DNA of 64,000 nt from Allolobophora icterica. Lineage: Eukaryota; Annelida; Clitellata; Crassiclitellata; Lumbricidae. The stretch is taken from positions 5,303,517 through 5,367,516 of the forward strand of contig OY744608.1 in assembly GCA_963556255.1 (NCBI GenBank). The letters run 5' to 3'. The notes under the pieces were generated by a model. It was given only the letters and a program-made list of their open reading frames with translations, did not search any database and was not told the origin of the DNA. The translations under genes and the position numbers were made by a program. Below, one piece after another: positions 1 through 12,043 of this stretch (positions are counted from its first letter, which is position 1; each line of letters begins with the position of its first letter).

Positions 1-26
1 GAGAACAAGCATAATCAACAGATATA

Positions 27-71
27 ATGGAATACCAGCGTGACGCGTCAACAGAGGACTCCAATCAGTAA
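27..71 (+). other. Upstream ORF in GPCR leader
   Basis: A 14-codon ORF with ATG at 27 and TAA at 69 lies upstream of, and out of frame with, the GPCR start at 175. Its peptide begins MEYQRDAST, and the receptor begins MEYPDNAST. The leader therefore seems to hold a decayed duplicate of the receptor start. If transcribed, it could lower translation of the main ORF. Transcription start and splicing are not visible, so the leader status is inferred. Confidence 0.5.
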
Positions 72-127
72 CCAGTTCAAATCGAAGCAGTTCCAGTTCA
101 AACCATCCGTAACCAGTTCATATCGAA
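68..127 (+). repeat. 41-bp-spaced direct repeat in GPCR leader
   Basis: A 19-bp sequence starting GTAACCAGTTCA occurs at 68-86 and again at 109-127 with one mismatch. The phase is 41 bp. With the duplicated start codon context at 27 and 175, this shows the leader grew by local duplication. No function is evident. Confidence 0.6.
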
Positions 128-174
128 CAAAAAGGAGACTAGGTCAGAGAAACCAGCTCTTATCCACAGAAGCG

Positions 175-1401
175 ATGGAATACCCAGACAACGCATCCAC
201 TGTGTGCAACGAAGGCTCCAACAACACATATTACGAAAGCATCCCCAACTACGCCAAGTTTAGAATCGCCGTCGACGTTTTCCTCGTCGGTCCTCTCTGC
301 CTCGCTGGACTGGTCGGCAACATCCTGTCGATAATCGTCCTTCAGATGGACAAGGTCAACACGAACCTTTCCTTCCTTCTCCAGGCGCTGGCCGTCGCCG
401 ACAACGCCTACCTCGTCTGCTGCCTACTCTTCCAGACGATAGGCACGATCCAGCTGTGCACCGACCTCGTCTCCGATTCCCTCCGCAACGCGTACACCTA
501 CATCGAACCTTACATCTATCCGTTGGCCTCGGTCGCCCAGACGGCAACCGTGTGGCTCGTCGTCGTTGTAACCCTCGATCGCTACATCGCCATCTGTTGT
601 CCCATGCACCAGAGACCAACCGTCTGTCACATGCGATCACCAACACGTGTTCGAGCCGTCGTTGTGGCCGTGTTCGTGACGTCTTTTGCCTACAACATTC
701 CCGGATTCTTCGAACTGCAGGTCATTTCCGCCGTGGACCCGTGCGACGCTAACAAAACGTATCTCGTGTCCGCCAAGACGCCGCTACGCCAGAACTCTGT
801 CTACTACATCTACAAGACAGCCACGTTCTTCATCTTCCGGTTGGGACTTCCGCTTGGAACCGTGTCCTTCCTCAACGCTCGACTGATCGTCACGATGCGC
901 TGCGTGCGGCAGAGCTGCGCCAACCTCACAAGACACGGTCAGCTGCGTGAGCGCGGATCCGTGACGTTCCTCCTCGTCTGCATGGTCAGCGTGTTCATCT
1001 TCTGCGAGTTGCCGGACTTCCTGCTGCGCGTCGTACTGACCATTTTCTACGCCACTGGTCAGTCAACGGAGTCGTTCACTATCTACTACTGGACAACGAT
1101 GACCAACTTCATGCTGACCCTTAACTCGTCCGTCAACTGCATCGTCTATTGTCTGTCGGGGAGACAGTTCCGCCGCATGTTTCATCGCCAGATGTCGTGC
1201 TGTCTGGGCGGAAGTAAGAGAGGTGGATACGGCGGAACTGGATCAACGGCCGTCTTTGGATCTTCGTTGACTTCTTCGGCGAAATACCAGCGCAGCAGAT
1301 CCGTTCCATGTGTAGCCGTTCTGAACGAAGATTTCAAGACACGACGTGGTAAAGCACGCAATTCCCACAGCTCAGCTTCCACCGGAACCTTGAGAAAATA
1401 A
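175..1401 (+). CDS. Rhodopsin-family GPCR, FMRFamide-receptor-like
   Basis: A single-exon 408-aa receptor. The frame stays open upstream to position 40, but ATG 175 is the first in-frame ATG, so it is chosen. Visible features, numbered from that Met: N-glycosylation sequons near N6 and N16; TM1 about 30-56 with GN at 48-49; TM2 with LAVAD (D76); a Cys before TM3 (C95) and an ECL2 Cys (C190) for the usual disulfide; DRY at 135-137 ending TM3; TM4 with YNIPGFFE; TM6 with CELP in place of CWxP; TM7 ending NCIVY, an NPxxY variant; juxtamembrane Cys pair 342-343, a likely palmitoylation site; Ser-rich basic tail. The TM3-TM4 pattern (DRYIAICCPM, then NIPGFFE) is typical of invertebrate FMRFamide/peptide receptors that couple peptide binding to G proteins at the plasma membrane. 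The ligand cannot be told from sequence. It is the only clear host gene here and is more GC-rich than its surroundings. Confidence 0.88.
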   Translation: MEYPDNASTVCNEGSNNTYYESIPNYAKFRIAVDVFLVGPLCLAGLVGNILSIIVLQMDKVNTNLSFLLQALAVADNAYLVCCLLFQTIGTIQLCTDLVSDSLRNAYTYIEPYIYPLASVAQTATVWLVVVVTLDRYIAICCPMHQRPTVCHMRSPTRVRAVVVAVFVTSFAYNIPGFFELQVISAVDPCDANKTYLVSAKTPLRQNSVYYIYKTATFFIFRLGLPLGTVSFLNARLIVTMRCVRQSCANLTRHGQLRERGSVTFLLVCMVSVFIFCELPDFLLRVVLTIFYATGQSTESFTIYYWTTMTNFMLTLNSSVNCIVYCLSGRQFRRMFHRQMSCCLGGSKRGGYGGTGSTAVFGSSLTSSAKYQRSRSVPCVAVLNEDFKTRRGKARNSHSSASTGTLRK

Positions 1402-2915
1402 CATCATTACAGAACAGTTTACGGCGAAGAAAACACATCAGCGACGATAGTAAGTTCACAGGAAGGGTGCAACCGCACGAAGCAAAAATGTCTTTAAGCT
1501 TACAAAGGACTTGGGACACTTCTCCAGTTAACAGCATCTCTGCTGCCTTCGTCCTATTCGAAGCATGCGTCTCTTAGTCCTCTAGAGGAGAAAGCCAGAA
1601 AAGACCCTTGCACCAACAGCAGAGAAGTGCTGCCCTAGATGGTTGCTTGCTGTTTAACGACGATGTTTCATAACACAGATGATTAGCGTCGCCCTCCTCC
1701 TTATCCAGAATTTGGACTGATACTATTAGTGTACGGGCAGTCGCAAAGTTTCTCCTATAGTTCTTGCAGTCGGCCGAGATTGCGAACTTCAAAACCATAG
1801 ACAGAACAGCTCATGTTAAACAAACTGAACCAGTTACAGCGCTGCAGAGAAGGCCATGTCGATCCCCTCAACCAAACCATTGTCCGCTATGAACCTCAGT
1901 ATTATAGTATCGGATGTTCTCATACACTGTGGGCCTATCATGGAAGGAAGAAACAATCGTGGAAGGAAGGGAGGATGGCAATGGAGAACAAGAGGAAGCC
2001 CTTGACGGATGCCGCTGGCCTGGATGACAACGGATGGATATAATAACTGCACCAAGAAATCCGCCGTCAATAGGAGTGGCGCCACTGAACGTTTGAATCT
2101 GTCCAAGGGCAGACAACTTGAAGAAGACTTGAAGAAGACGTGCCCCATGCTATTGCCAACTTCTGTCGTTTTAATATGATATCGGAAATACCCAAGAAGT
2201 TACCATTGCCTCTGTTATATAGAAGCTGTTGATCTATGCCGTGGCCCCTCGATGTCGGAAAACCTAGCGGCGCCATTACATCGATCGAGATTCTGCGATA
2301 AATCAAGACACTGAGTATCCAAGGCGCTACATAAATCCTCATTGCATTACATGCACGAATTGCCGATACACTACGGGTCTCGAACCGGAGACCGAACAGT
2401 TTCGATCAAAAACGGACTAGACGTCCACGCATCAACAACACTACAGTGTAATGAATGAGTTGAAAACTATTGCGCTATATGCATGTAGATTGCATATTAC
2501 GTCATACTGTACTGCACGGGATACGGAAGACATAGCAGTGGCAGCCAAACGAAACGAATTGATGACAGCAACTTCGCATTACTTTACAGTGTTTGGTTTC
2601 AAAGTTTCAAGGATCTCTGTTTTGGTTAGAAACGATCATCGACTATTGCCTTGTTCGTTACGATAACGGCGCTGCAGGAGTTTCAGGAATAGATTAGATT
2701 TGTGGAAAAGGAAGGAGAGATGGACAGCTAAACGACTGGAAAGCTGGAGGAGGACAGGTGTCGATTTTACTAATTGCCGTTGGGGTTTGAACCCAGTTAC
2801 TTTGTGGATTATTCTTAATCGATCTATTCCACCGGGGAGTGGCAATTCTCTGGTGTTTGGATACTGATGTATGTTGTTTCTGGTACAATTCTTGCCTCGG
2901 CCGGTATCCGGAAAA
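1402..2915. other. Noncoding 3' flank of the GPCR
   Basis: No supportable gene. Short ORFs on both strands lack recognisable domains. About 1645-1745 is a diverged copy of a dispersed repeat found later (CGCCCTCCTCC, a TTGGGACTGG-like core, then a GTACGGG region), as at 25560-25800 and 35640-35850. No clear polyadenylation signal was identified for the receptor transcript. Confidence 0.5.
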
Positions 2916-3345
2916 TAGTCTCCCACTGAAAAGTCTCCCCCTGGAGAATCTTTGGAAGAGGTTCTCCATCTCCCATGGAGAATCTGTTTTAGGAGAAATT
3001 AACCTTCGATGCTATTATTCTAAAACTGTCTCGGGGAGGGGATGAAGTATTTCATCACCCGTTGAAATAATCGCTTCCCCGGATACCTTGATCTTTGAGA
3101 AATACATTCACATTTGTTTTAATGATAATGATAATTTTAAGTAGGTGAATTTCCCAAATTTATTGTAAAACTATTTGGTTTTTAACAATATGTCACAATA
3201 ATGACATGAAATTTTGAGCAGAACTGAAAAAAACGGAGAAGACATTATTTTCGTCCGGGGGAGACTGCGTTTTGGGGAGACTCTGTTTTCGGGAGACTGT
3301 TTTGGGGAGACTCTGTTTTGGGGAGACTGTTTTGGAGGAGGCTTG
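2916..3345. repeat. Degenerate minisatellite built on GGGGAGACT
   Basis: A 16-18-bp unit with GGGGAGACTCTGTTTT recurs in tandem at about 3257-3335. Inverted copies (AGTCTCCC, AGTCTCCCCC) lie at about 2922-2945, so the segment could fold back. The sequence between is AT-rich with no coding signal. Confidence 0.55.
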
Positions 3346-3539
3346 ATATCGTGACACCGGCGTTCATTCACAGTTTCCGGTTCCTCCAACTTGAACTCTG
3401 CACCTCCTTATACGCGTAAATATCCTACCGAGAGACGGTCTCTCATTCTCAACCCGAAAATTTACTCTACTTAATATGGCTGTTAATATTTGCACGGTTC
3501 CAATGTATATTTTTTAACTTTATTAAGATGGTATCATCA

Positions 3540-3915
3540 AATTGCATTGCAATTGTATTGCAAATTACAGTTTGTATTGTAAGCCTATTGTAATTAACAG
3601 TCACGTTGTAATATAAATTAGTCATATTGTATTGCAGTTGTATTGTATTGTATTGTATCTTGTTATTCATATTTATAAATGACTACCTTACTGAGACTGT
3701 CTTTCGCTCTAAACTGAAAAGCTTCCTCTTCCGGAATGTGTATATTCTTAATATTTCCTGCTGCCCGGCTTCAGTGTTCATTTGTGAACTTTTGGGCATT
3801 ATTAAATTTCAGTTGCATTGTGCATTGTATTCCATTGTATTGTATTCCATTGTATTGTATTCCATTGCATTGTGTGATAATGTATTGCATAAAATTGTGA
3901 TGTATAGCATTCTAA
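3540..3915 (+). repeat. ATTGT/ATTCC pentanucleotide microsatellite tracts
   Basis: Imperfect runs of ATTGT occur at about 3625-3660 and mixed ATTGT/ATTCC at about 3815-3895. Small ORFs here are by-products of the repeat. Confidence 0.7.
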
Positions 3916-3919
3916 TGTA

Positions 3920-4336
3920 AATGCTGCGTCAGTCTCGGAGACTTAAAAGCGTACAATATATAACCATACGAAATTGAAGTGCTTTACCTTAACTTTCCGT
4001 AGCCACATATTAGTCTAAGTCCGTCCTTTATTTCCCGGTGAATGAACTGCACTAGCTTCCGTTCAAGGACAGGATCACCTTCAATATCCTCCTCAAGTGA
4101 AGTGCATTGATAGTAACATTGCTGCGCAACCAGAGAGCATTTTAGAAGAGAGCTGTGCGTGTCTGTTTCTAGCCGATCATTGTTGCGTTCATCGGCAAAT
4201 GGATATCATTGTTGGTCTCGTACGACGATGCGAAAACATCTCATGCATTGGACGAACACTCTGGAACCGTCTGACATTAACGGCCCATTGTATGGGTGGC
4301 TCCAGACACGCAGAACTGGGTTGGAGTCACATCCGC
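3920..4336. other. Noncoding stretch, no recognisable feature
   Basis: Contains overlapping ORFs of 115 and 90 codons on the plus strand with no family resemblance I recognise. Neither is preferred over the other. The stretch ends at the left boundary of segmental duplication copy A. Confidence 0.3.
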
Positions 4337-4482
4337 CACGCAACGTCGACGTCACGTCCTGTGTCCGATCGTCACTTTATATGTCATCAAACTGTAAACT
4401 ATCTCGTAACAGACAGCTCGAAATCTGTTAGATTGCAATGTTAAACGCCCTTGCGAGGTTCTTAAAAAGTGCTTACAATTAT

Positions 4483-4785
4483 CTAGATACATACATACAT
4501 ACATACACACACACATAGATACATACATACATACATACATACACACACATACATACATACATACATACATACATACATACATACATGTCATGCATACATA
4601 CATACATACATACATACATACATACATACATACACATATATACATACATACAAACACATATATACATACATACAAACACATATATATATATACATACATG
4701 CATGCATACATACATACATACATACATACATACATGCATACATGCATACATACACAAATATATACAAACACACACATACATATAA
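4483..4785 (+). repeat. (CATA)n microsatellite, copy A
   Basis: Roughly 300 bp of CATA/CACA/TATA repeats. Tyr/Cys/Met/Val-rich ORFs across it are artefacts. The homologous tract in the other duplication copy is 17778-18015. Confidence 0.9.
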
Positions 4786-5073
4786 TGATCCCTGATTTAC
4801 AAATTACGCTGTTTACCAAATATCATAAATCTTTGGAGCGTGAAATGCAGAGAAGATACAAAAATCGACTTTCATTTTCCAAAGATCAATCTGTGTTAAA
4901 GTCGATTTACCTTTGTTGGAATTTATTGCTTTAATCCAGGAGTGAAGTTATTGCCTAAGTACATGACACTCTGCGTAATTTACCTTAACTTATCTCAACG
5001 AATTGAATATAAGATTCTAACTCTCATGGGAAATTGCCTTAACTAGAGTCTAAAGGCAATGAACCGCATCAAG

Positions 5074-5758
5074 CACTGGCGTAAACTTGTCCAAAATATT
5101 GGGGGGGAATAGGGTCTGGACCAGAAAAACAAGTTTTTTCAATATGAAACGTAGGTTTTGTTGTTGTTTTTTCCGTTTTTTTTCGTTTTTATGGTTTTTG
5201 TTGTTTTGGTTGTTTTAAGATTTTCGGATTTCGGATCATAAAAATCATGAAAAATGGCATCAACAAGAGCTCCAACTCAGTTTAATTTAGTTGCGATTTC
5301 CGAAATTAAAAATAATTAAATCAATGTTATTAAAATAACTTCTACAAAAATAAGAAATTTTTTAGACAAACAAAAGACAAATTTTGTGGTTTTCTTTTTC
5401 TTTTGGTTTTGTTTGAAACCAAATACCGAAAAAACTTTATTCACCTCTGGCCTGGACAGTCAGCAGAGGTTTCCGGTTTATGTTAATGCGCATGAAATGG
5501 GACGTTTTGTTTACATGTAAATTTGTTTCATATTGAAGATATTGAAGACAAAAATAAATCTTTGTTTTCATTATGAATTTCTGATAGTATTTCAGTTCTG
5601 TGTCTCTGATTTTTTGTTTCTGAAGAAATTTGTCTATATCGAAACATAATATTTTAAAAATTGGAGAAATTCTCTCGAGTTTTGGGGGGGCATTGCCCCG
5701 GCTCCTCAATTATTGGGGGGCACGTGCCCCGGCTGACCCCCCAGAGTCTACGCCTATG
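5074..5758. mobile_element. hAT-like non-autonomous DNA transposon (685 bp)
   Basis: The 8-bp target duplication GCATCAAG flanks the element at 5066-5073 and 5759-5766. Ends are imperfect inverted repeats: left CACTGGCGTAAACT, right (reverse complement) CATAGGCGTAGACT. The interior is T-rich, with G-rich blocks near each end, and has no transposase. The paralogous locus in SD1 copy B (about 18773-18795) is an empty site reading GAACCGCAGCAAGACAG, so insertion followed the duplication. An 8-bp target duplication and CA-type ends are standard for hAT elements. Confidence 0.85.
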
Positions 5759-5779
5759 GCATCAAGACAGTGATACAAC

Positions 5780-6180
5780 AAAGTCCATACCAACGCTGTA
5801 AACCAGCAGCCCAAGTAGCTCCACGAACTCCTCACCATCCAGCCACCCCCTCACTAGTCGATCCTCCTCCTATCTCAGTCTTTCCCTACTTCCAATCACC
5901 TCAAGTCCTCCAACCGAGCCTTCTACCACACTGCAACTCGACTGTAGAACGATTTCCCTCCTGATTTCCGCATATTTTCGATTCCTCCGTCTATGATGTC
6001 ACTAACCCTCCACCACCTGGTTCAGGTCTTCTATCTATCACCCTTCAGGCTATCCACTCAAAATTGAAGTCTCACCTCCTCAAGAATTCCTACCATGGCC
6101 CATCCGATCCTTCGTCTTCCACTGATCCTCAACTTAAACGAAACCCACCTTTGCATCTCCTCCGTCTCCTTCTCTCGCAG
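5780..6180 (+). pseudogene. CR1/L2-like LINE RT C-terminal remnant, copy A
   Basis: A broken reading frame ends with an IHSKLKSHLLKNSY-like segment, the FKSKLKTHLF-type C-terminus of CR1/L2 reverse transcriptase ORFs. Stops and frameshifts interrupt it. A matching remnant lies at 18800-19195 in SD1 copy B. It is 5'-truncated and not functional. Confidence 0.6.
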
Positions 6181-6265
6181 TTTACCATTACTGTTGTACT
6201 AGAGTTAGCCTATCGTAGAAAGATGGGCTAACTCTAAGGCTAACTGCTTGTCAGTAGTACAGACA

Positions 6266-6271
6266 GTGAGA

Positions 6272-6303
<32 letters not shown>

Positions 6304-6345
6304 CAGAGACAGACAGACAGACAGACAGACACAGACACAGACACA
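6266..6345 (+). repeat. GA/GACA microsatellite, copy A
   Basis: Runs of GAGA then GACA. The equivalent tract in copy B is about 19285-19420. Confidence 0.85.
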
Positions 6346-8387
6346 GCTGTTACGATAGGTTTCGTTTATTTAAGAGAAATTTAGAAATTTACGGCGTCGG
6401 GTTTCCTGGATCAGGGAAAGTGTTTGAAATGACTTAATTATTACATCCAGGATGGGCCATATATAATTTTATTGACCCACGTTCTGCCTTTAAAGGTTGA
6501 ATGCGCCGTATATAGAGCTAGCTTAACATCAGAGAAGCCTAATTCAGTCCATCCGTTCATTGATAAATAATAATCAATAATTACTAACTACCAAATAATT
6601 AATTAACTAATAAAAATTCATAGTAACGATATCTTATGGCAGCGAAGGCCTTAGACGCCGATGGCAATAATGAAGCATAACAAATCGGATCGGATCAATG
6701 ATTCAATTATAAAGCATTTTTCAGTTGCTTTTATTTATAAGGAAATATAGAGCTTAAAACAGGTGTTTTGGAGGCTGCTCTTCTCTTGGTGTGCGTGACT
6801 GGTAATAAGCACGTTAACAGTACGCCAATCTGAATACTCTCCGTGCTTTCTATGTTCATAACAAGGGCGTAACTTTGCTCCACGTAGCGATGGTGACCGA
6901 TCCCCCCTCCTCCCTCCCTTCTCATCTCACTGTTCTTCCTCTTTCGCAAAAGTGTGCGAAAACTTCTTTCATCTGCCAATTCTGCAGAGAGTTCATTTAG
7001 GCCTACGAGATGTTCACTAAGAGAGTTGACTTCTATGTCACCGTATCTATACCTATAAACTGCAAATTATGTTGCAAATAGGGTTTGTGCAGTCTTTCGC
7101 TTCATTAATAGGTTCTAATTAATAATTAATAATTAATAAATAATACTTGATAATAAACAATCAGTAATTAATTATTGTAGTCACGACAGCGTTCGGCAAC
7201 GAAGGCCTCTGACTTAACGGAATTTGAATTCCAGTAAAATATCTCGAACATTATTCTACTTTACGGTTGCTTTCATTCATAGGAAAGTTTAAGACTTAAA
7301 AGAGGTGTTTAAGAGATCGCTCTTCAGTTGGCATATATTGTTAATAATCACGGTTAGAATACGCCAATCAGCATACTCTTAATCGTTTCTATGTTGTTAT
7401 CAAGGGCGTAACTTTGCTCCACAGAGTGATGGTGGCCAATCCCTTCCCCCTGTCTTCTCCTCTCACTCCTCTCTCGTTCCGCAAACGTATGCAAAAACTT
7501 GTTTCCTCTGCCAAATCTGCATACTTAAATAATTTAAATCGCTAAAAGTTCTACATCAGCAAACCCCTTTTTAACATTGAGGATGGGCCATACATAGATC
7601 TACGTTCTCACTTTATAAATACAGCATAAGCCATGTATAATAGAACTAGTTTAACATCAACTATAAGTTAGCATGAACATCAAGACAGCAAATGATACGT
7701 GAACTTGTCTTCAGGAGTTCAGAGTTCACTTACGAAATGTTCACTATACTAAGACAGTTTACTTCTATGTCAGCGCCGCCTGTTGCCTATTTAACTGTGC
7801 ATATTATGTTGAAATTGGGTCTAATTTCTATTTCCCTCCATCGGTTCTCTAAGACTCATCCTTCGTATTAACGATACCTTATGGCTACAAGGGCTTTTCA
7901 CGTCGACACAAATTGGGTTCAACCGTTCAACAAAATTTATATAATAAGAGCTGAAATTATTCTACGTTGAATTTGCGTTTATTTATTATTCAAATATTAA
8001 CATTGAAAGAGGTATTTAAGAGACTGCTCTTCAGTTGGTATATTGTTAATGAATATGGTTACAGTAAATTCATCGTTTCTATGTTATTACCAAGGCTTTA
8101 CTTTGCGCCACAAAGTAGTGGTGACCAATCCCTTCTGACTCCCTTCTACCTGCCCTCTCCCTCCTCCTACTCATCCTCTTCCTCTGTATACGAATTTAAT
8201 ATGGTTGTCCGATCGGATATTTACATTTCAACAAGGATGTATCACCAGAAAATAGTTTCCAAATTGCCGCTTTGTAATTGTAAATTTATAGAGCGCCTCT
8301 CCATTTTACAGAAACTATTAAAGGAGCTACCCTAAACTATGTCGAAGTTCGTAAGAATAAAGGACTGTATCAACTAGGAAATTGAAG

Positions 8388-9240
<853 letters not shown>

Positions 9241-9944
9241 CTGCTGATTTTACGGATTTCGTAGATCAGCGATCATATAAGTACTTGAAATGACTTATTA
9301 TAAAGATAACCAATGATACTGGAACTTGTCGTCACTTACAAGATGTTCAATAGGAGACATGGCATTTATGTCAGCGGCGCCTATTGCCTATAAACTTTAC
9401 ATATTATGTTGCGAATAGGCCTTATCAAGTCCATCAGTTCATTAAGACTCATGTTTGATAATTTTATTAACAATATCTTATGTTAATAGATGTCTCTGGC
9501 GTAGAGATGAATCCATTCCAAATGGTACATGAGTTAATTCTGGTAGTTGCTCTATTTATAGAAGAAATATAATTCTTAAAAGAGGTGTGTAAGGGAGTGG
9601 TTCTTCAGTGGTATAATTTGTCAATAATCACGGTTACAGTGCGCTAAATCATCGTATCCATGTTGTTATCAAGAGGGTAATTTTGCTTCACTAAGGCATG
9701 GTGACCAATTCCCCCCTCCTTCCCTTTGCCTACCCTCTCCTTCTTCCTCTCCTCCCCTACATACAAATTTAGTGTGCTTTGTCCATCACTTGAAGGTCAA
9801 TTGCAAATAACAAATTACATGTTTACGTTCTGTTGCCCAAATACTAATATGCTGACGACACTGATACCAAGAAGGAACTAAACAACAGTCACTCGTCGAC
9901 CACTCAGCGAAACTTTAGAGATAACGATGGCGTGTGGCAAAACA

Positions 9945-10020
9945 AACAATCAATCAATCAATATTTGTTTAATTCAACAAATCCAGTTGACAAAAACGCA
10001 ACAGACTACAGAAGCACGAC
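9945..10020 (-). mobile_element. Short 5'-truncated retroposon tail
   Basis: About 75 bp with a (TCAA)n run, reading on the minus strand as sequence followed by a (TTGA)n tail. It interrupts a segment that is continuous in the other copy near 22330-22345. The size and simple tail suggest a heavily truncated retroposon. Target duplications are not clear. Confidence 0.45.
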
Positions 10021-10329
10021 ATTATTTGAATGGCTTTAAGAGGAGAGAATAAAGGGATGTGTTAATTCATACGCATCTTTTAACAAAACACGAGGAATAA
10101 AATTAATCTTAAAAAATGTTCGGCAGCCATTATTGGCTCCAAAGACTCAGTTGAGGACGGGGCGAGAACGTCACAGTACAAACTTGCTTGTGTCGCAGAA
10201 AAAGTTTCCTAATTGCAGCTGTGTAATTCTAATTGTAACTATCAAAGGACCTGCCCATGCTACACTGAAGTTCGTAAGAAGAAAGGACTGCATCAACAAG
10301 CAAACAGTTACTGTTGAACTATGAATGAC

Positions 10330-10610
10330 TTCAATATCCTTTGAAGATTGACAAACCGCAGACAAGTTTGTTCATGGATCGTAAAATTGAAGCCTACAAA
10401 ATCCTGGCTACCTTATCCAGTAATAATAAATAAATCTGTATTGTGTTGTGCCAAACAACACAACTCTGGCGAGACCTTGTTGTCATTGCAATCTTCAGAT
10501 CCTTTTCTTCTTGTGACGAACTCAGCGGAGCGTAGCTATGACAATGATACCACCTCAAGCTATTCCGTACTTTGTCTACCTTCATATTATGCGTAGGCAG
10601 AAATTTGTGG
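10330..10610 (+). repeat. Dispersed ~300-400-bp repeat, copy 1
   Basis: Shares ACAACTCTGGCGAGACCTTG and a TCCGTACTTTGTCTAC-type segment with about 39000-39360 (plus) and, inverted, about 61065-61480. All follow or adjoin the 0.7-kb units, so they belong to one larger duplicated block. No protein similarity recognised. Confidence 0.7.
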
Positions 10611-10639
10611 GATGCGGTATTCGGTTAGAGCGCTCTTTA

Positions 10640-10672
10640 GACACCTTTAAAACGGGGTGACTCAATATAATA
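10640..10672 (+). promoter_or_regulatory. Promoter-like module (box + TATA)
   Basis: GGTTAGAGCGCTCTTTA precedes GACACCTTTAAAAC, then 13-14 nt, then an ATATAATAT TATA-like run. One of more than 20 spacing-conserved modules in the window. A second, weaker one is at 10714-10749. Promoter function is inferred only from motif arrangement. Confidence 0.4.
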
Positions 10673-11099
10673 TAGTCATTGGAATAACTTGATAGGTTAG
10701 AGTTCACCATTTAGACACCTTTATTTTAATGTTGCTCGATGTTATATACACGAGCGACACGGTAAACCATTAGTTATAGTCAATTGCGTGCTATATAACG
10801 AGAACAGCGAAAATTCTGGCTTCCTCCCTGAAACTGTGACTGTATAGGGAACTCGAGCAAGTCCCTCATTAACACAAATACTCGGCGCTATCGATTGATG
10901 TTTGGTGTTAGACATGGACGATTATGGATCCAGAATTAAATTACATCTGATGGCAACAAAGGCTGTTGATGTAGACAGAAATTATTTTTAACAATTTTTC
11001 ACCGTTCACATTGTATAAAACCAATATTTTTTATTTTTCCAAAATGCAATGTCGTCTTATGACAACATAGGCCGTTGACGACAATTTAAAAATGCATAC

Positions 11100-11570
11100 A
11101 ATGCAATGAAGACGAAAAACTAATAGCATACAAAAGACATCATTAAGAGGTGTCAAAAGAGAGCCTTAGAATATCACTAATATTGATAAATTAATTACAT
11201 AAAATAATACATATTGTGATAAAATGATTTGTGGTTGAAAAATAATATTTCGCAATAATTGTCCCACACAATAAATATCAAAAGCAAAACAATTCTTAAT
11301 AAACATTCCAAATGCACCAGAGATTCTCAATCTAGTTATTCCCAATTTTTAAAATACTTCAGCCACAAAAAATTATAATTATAAGCATGATTGTGACATT
11401 AGATTCTTAATCTCTTTTCTAAATTTAAAGTGATTATTTTGTAACCTTCAGTTTAGTGACATCTTAGTTTATATATAAGATAACATAATATTTTAGAGCT
11501 GAGGAGTCGACGTCAACAGCCTTTGTTGCTATAAGATGTCGTTAAACCCTGGATCCATCCATTAGAGCAG
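11100..11570 (+). repeat. AT-rich dispersed repeat ending in GTCGTTAAAC box
   Basis: Resembles the 430-bp family at 30911-31341 and 60241-60668. It ends with the conserved 42-nt box at 11506-11547 (GTCGACGTCAACAGCC to GTCGTTAAAC). Inverted copies of that box lie just left at about 10944-10980 and 11047-11085. Confidence 0.5.
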
Positions 11571-11816
11571 AGGTATAGTATTATATGTGCATCATAATAA
11601 TGCAATACTTAAAACAATAGAGCAAAATGTACAAGTAAACAAGTAATTAAATATTTTCATTTTTAACTAGGAAATAAAATTATCTAGAGTATCAAACTTG
11701 AAATATCTTTTTTTCAAAATTTGACTTTTTGTGATTAGGCTAACTAACCTATGAACTTCCATTTGAAATATATTTACTGTAAATAGGTTTTTAACAGAAA
11801 TTCATATAAAATGTCG

Positions 11817-12043
11817 TCTATATATAAATGACATCAACTTACATAATAATCGTTGTACGTCTGTCTATCTGTCTGTCCCGTAAACAAACACTATTGTGAC
11901 GTCACTATACTGCCGCCTTGGCGACGGTTGTCTTGACGATTGTCTTGACGACGGCTATAGGCCTATAATATGACGTTATTATTATCACTGCAATAATAAT
12001 TGTTTTTTATATACCGTGATTTTTCACGGGTTAGGACAGCTAG
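11817..12043 (+). mobile_element. Short non-autonomous Helitron
   Basis: The 5' end starts TCTATATATAAATG. The 3' end has a hairpin with stem CCGTGA (12014-12019) and TCACGG (12024-12029) and a 4-nt loop, then 10 nt, then CTAG at 12040-12043 followed by T. A 5'-TC, a 3' hairpin about 10 nt before CTRR, and no target duplication are the established Helitron signature. The base before TC is G rather than the expected A, so the left end is less certain. It encodes no Rep/helicase and would depend on one elsewhere. Confidence 0.7.

Noticed and set aside
4097..4444. 115-aa and 90-aa overlapping plus-strand ORFs
   Set aside because: No recognisable domain, two competing frames, and one end falls in the segmental duplication.
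4352..4934. Tyr-Val-Cys-Met and Ile-His-Thr-Tyr ORFs (also 17642-18060)
   Set aside because: Artefacts of the CATA tetranucleotide repeat.
5437..5709. 90-aa minus-strand ORF
   Set aside because: Lies inside the hAT-like non-autonomous element, low-complexity and AT-driven, with no family resemblance.
6731..6979. ORF starting MADERSFRTLLRKRKN and its relatives at 16748, 19784, 20437, 32998
   Set aside because: Recurs in each 0.7-kb repeat unit with frameshifts and stops; a repeat translation, not a gene family.
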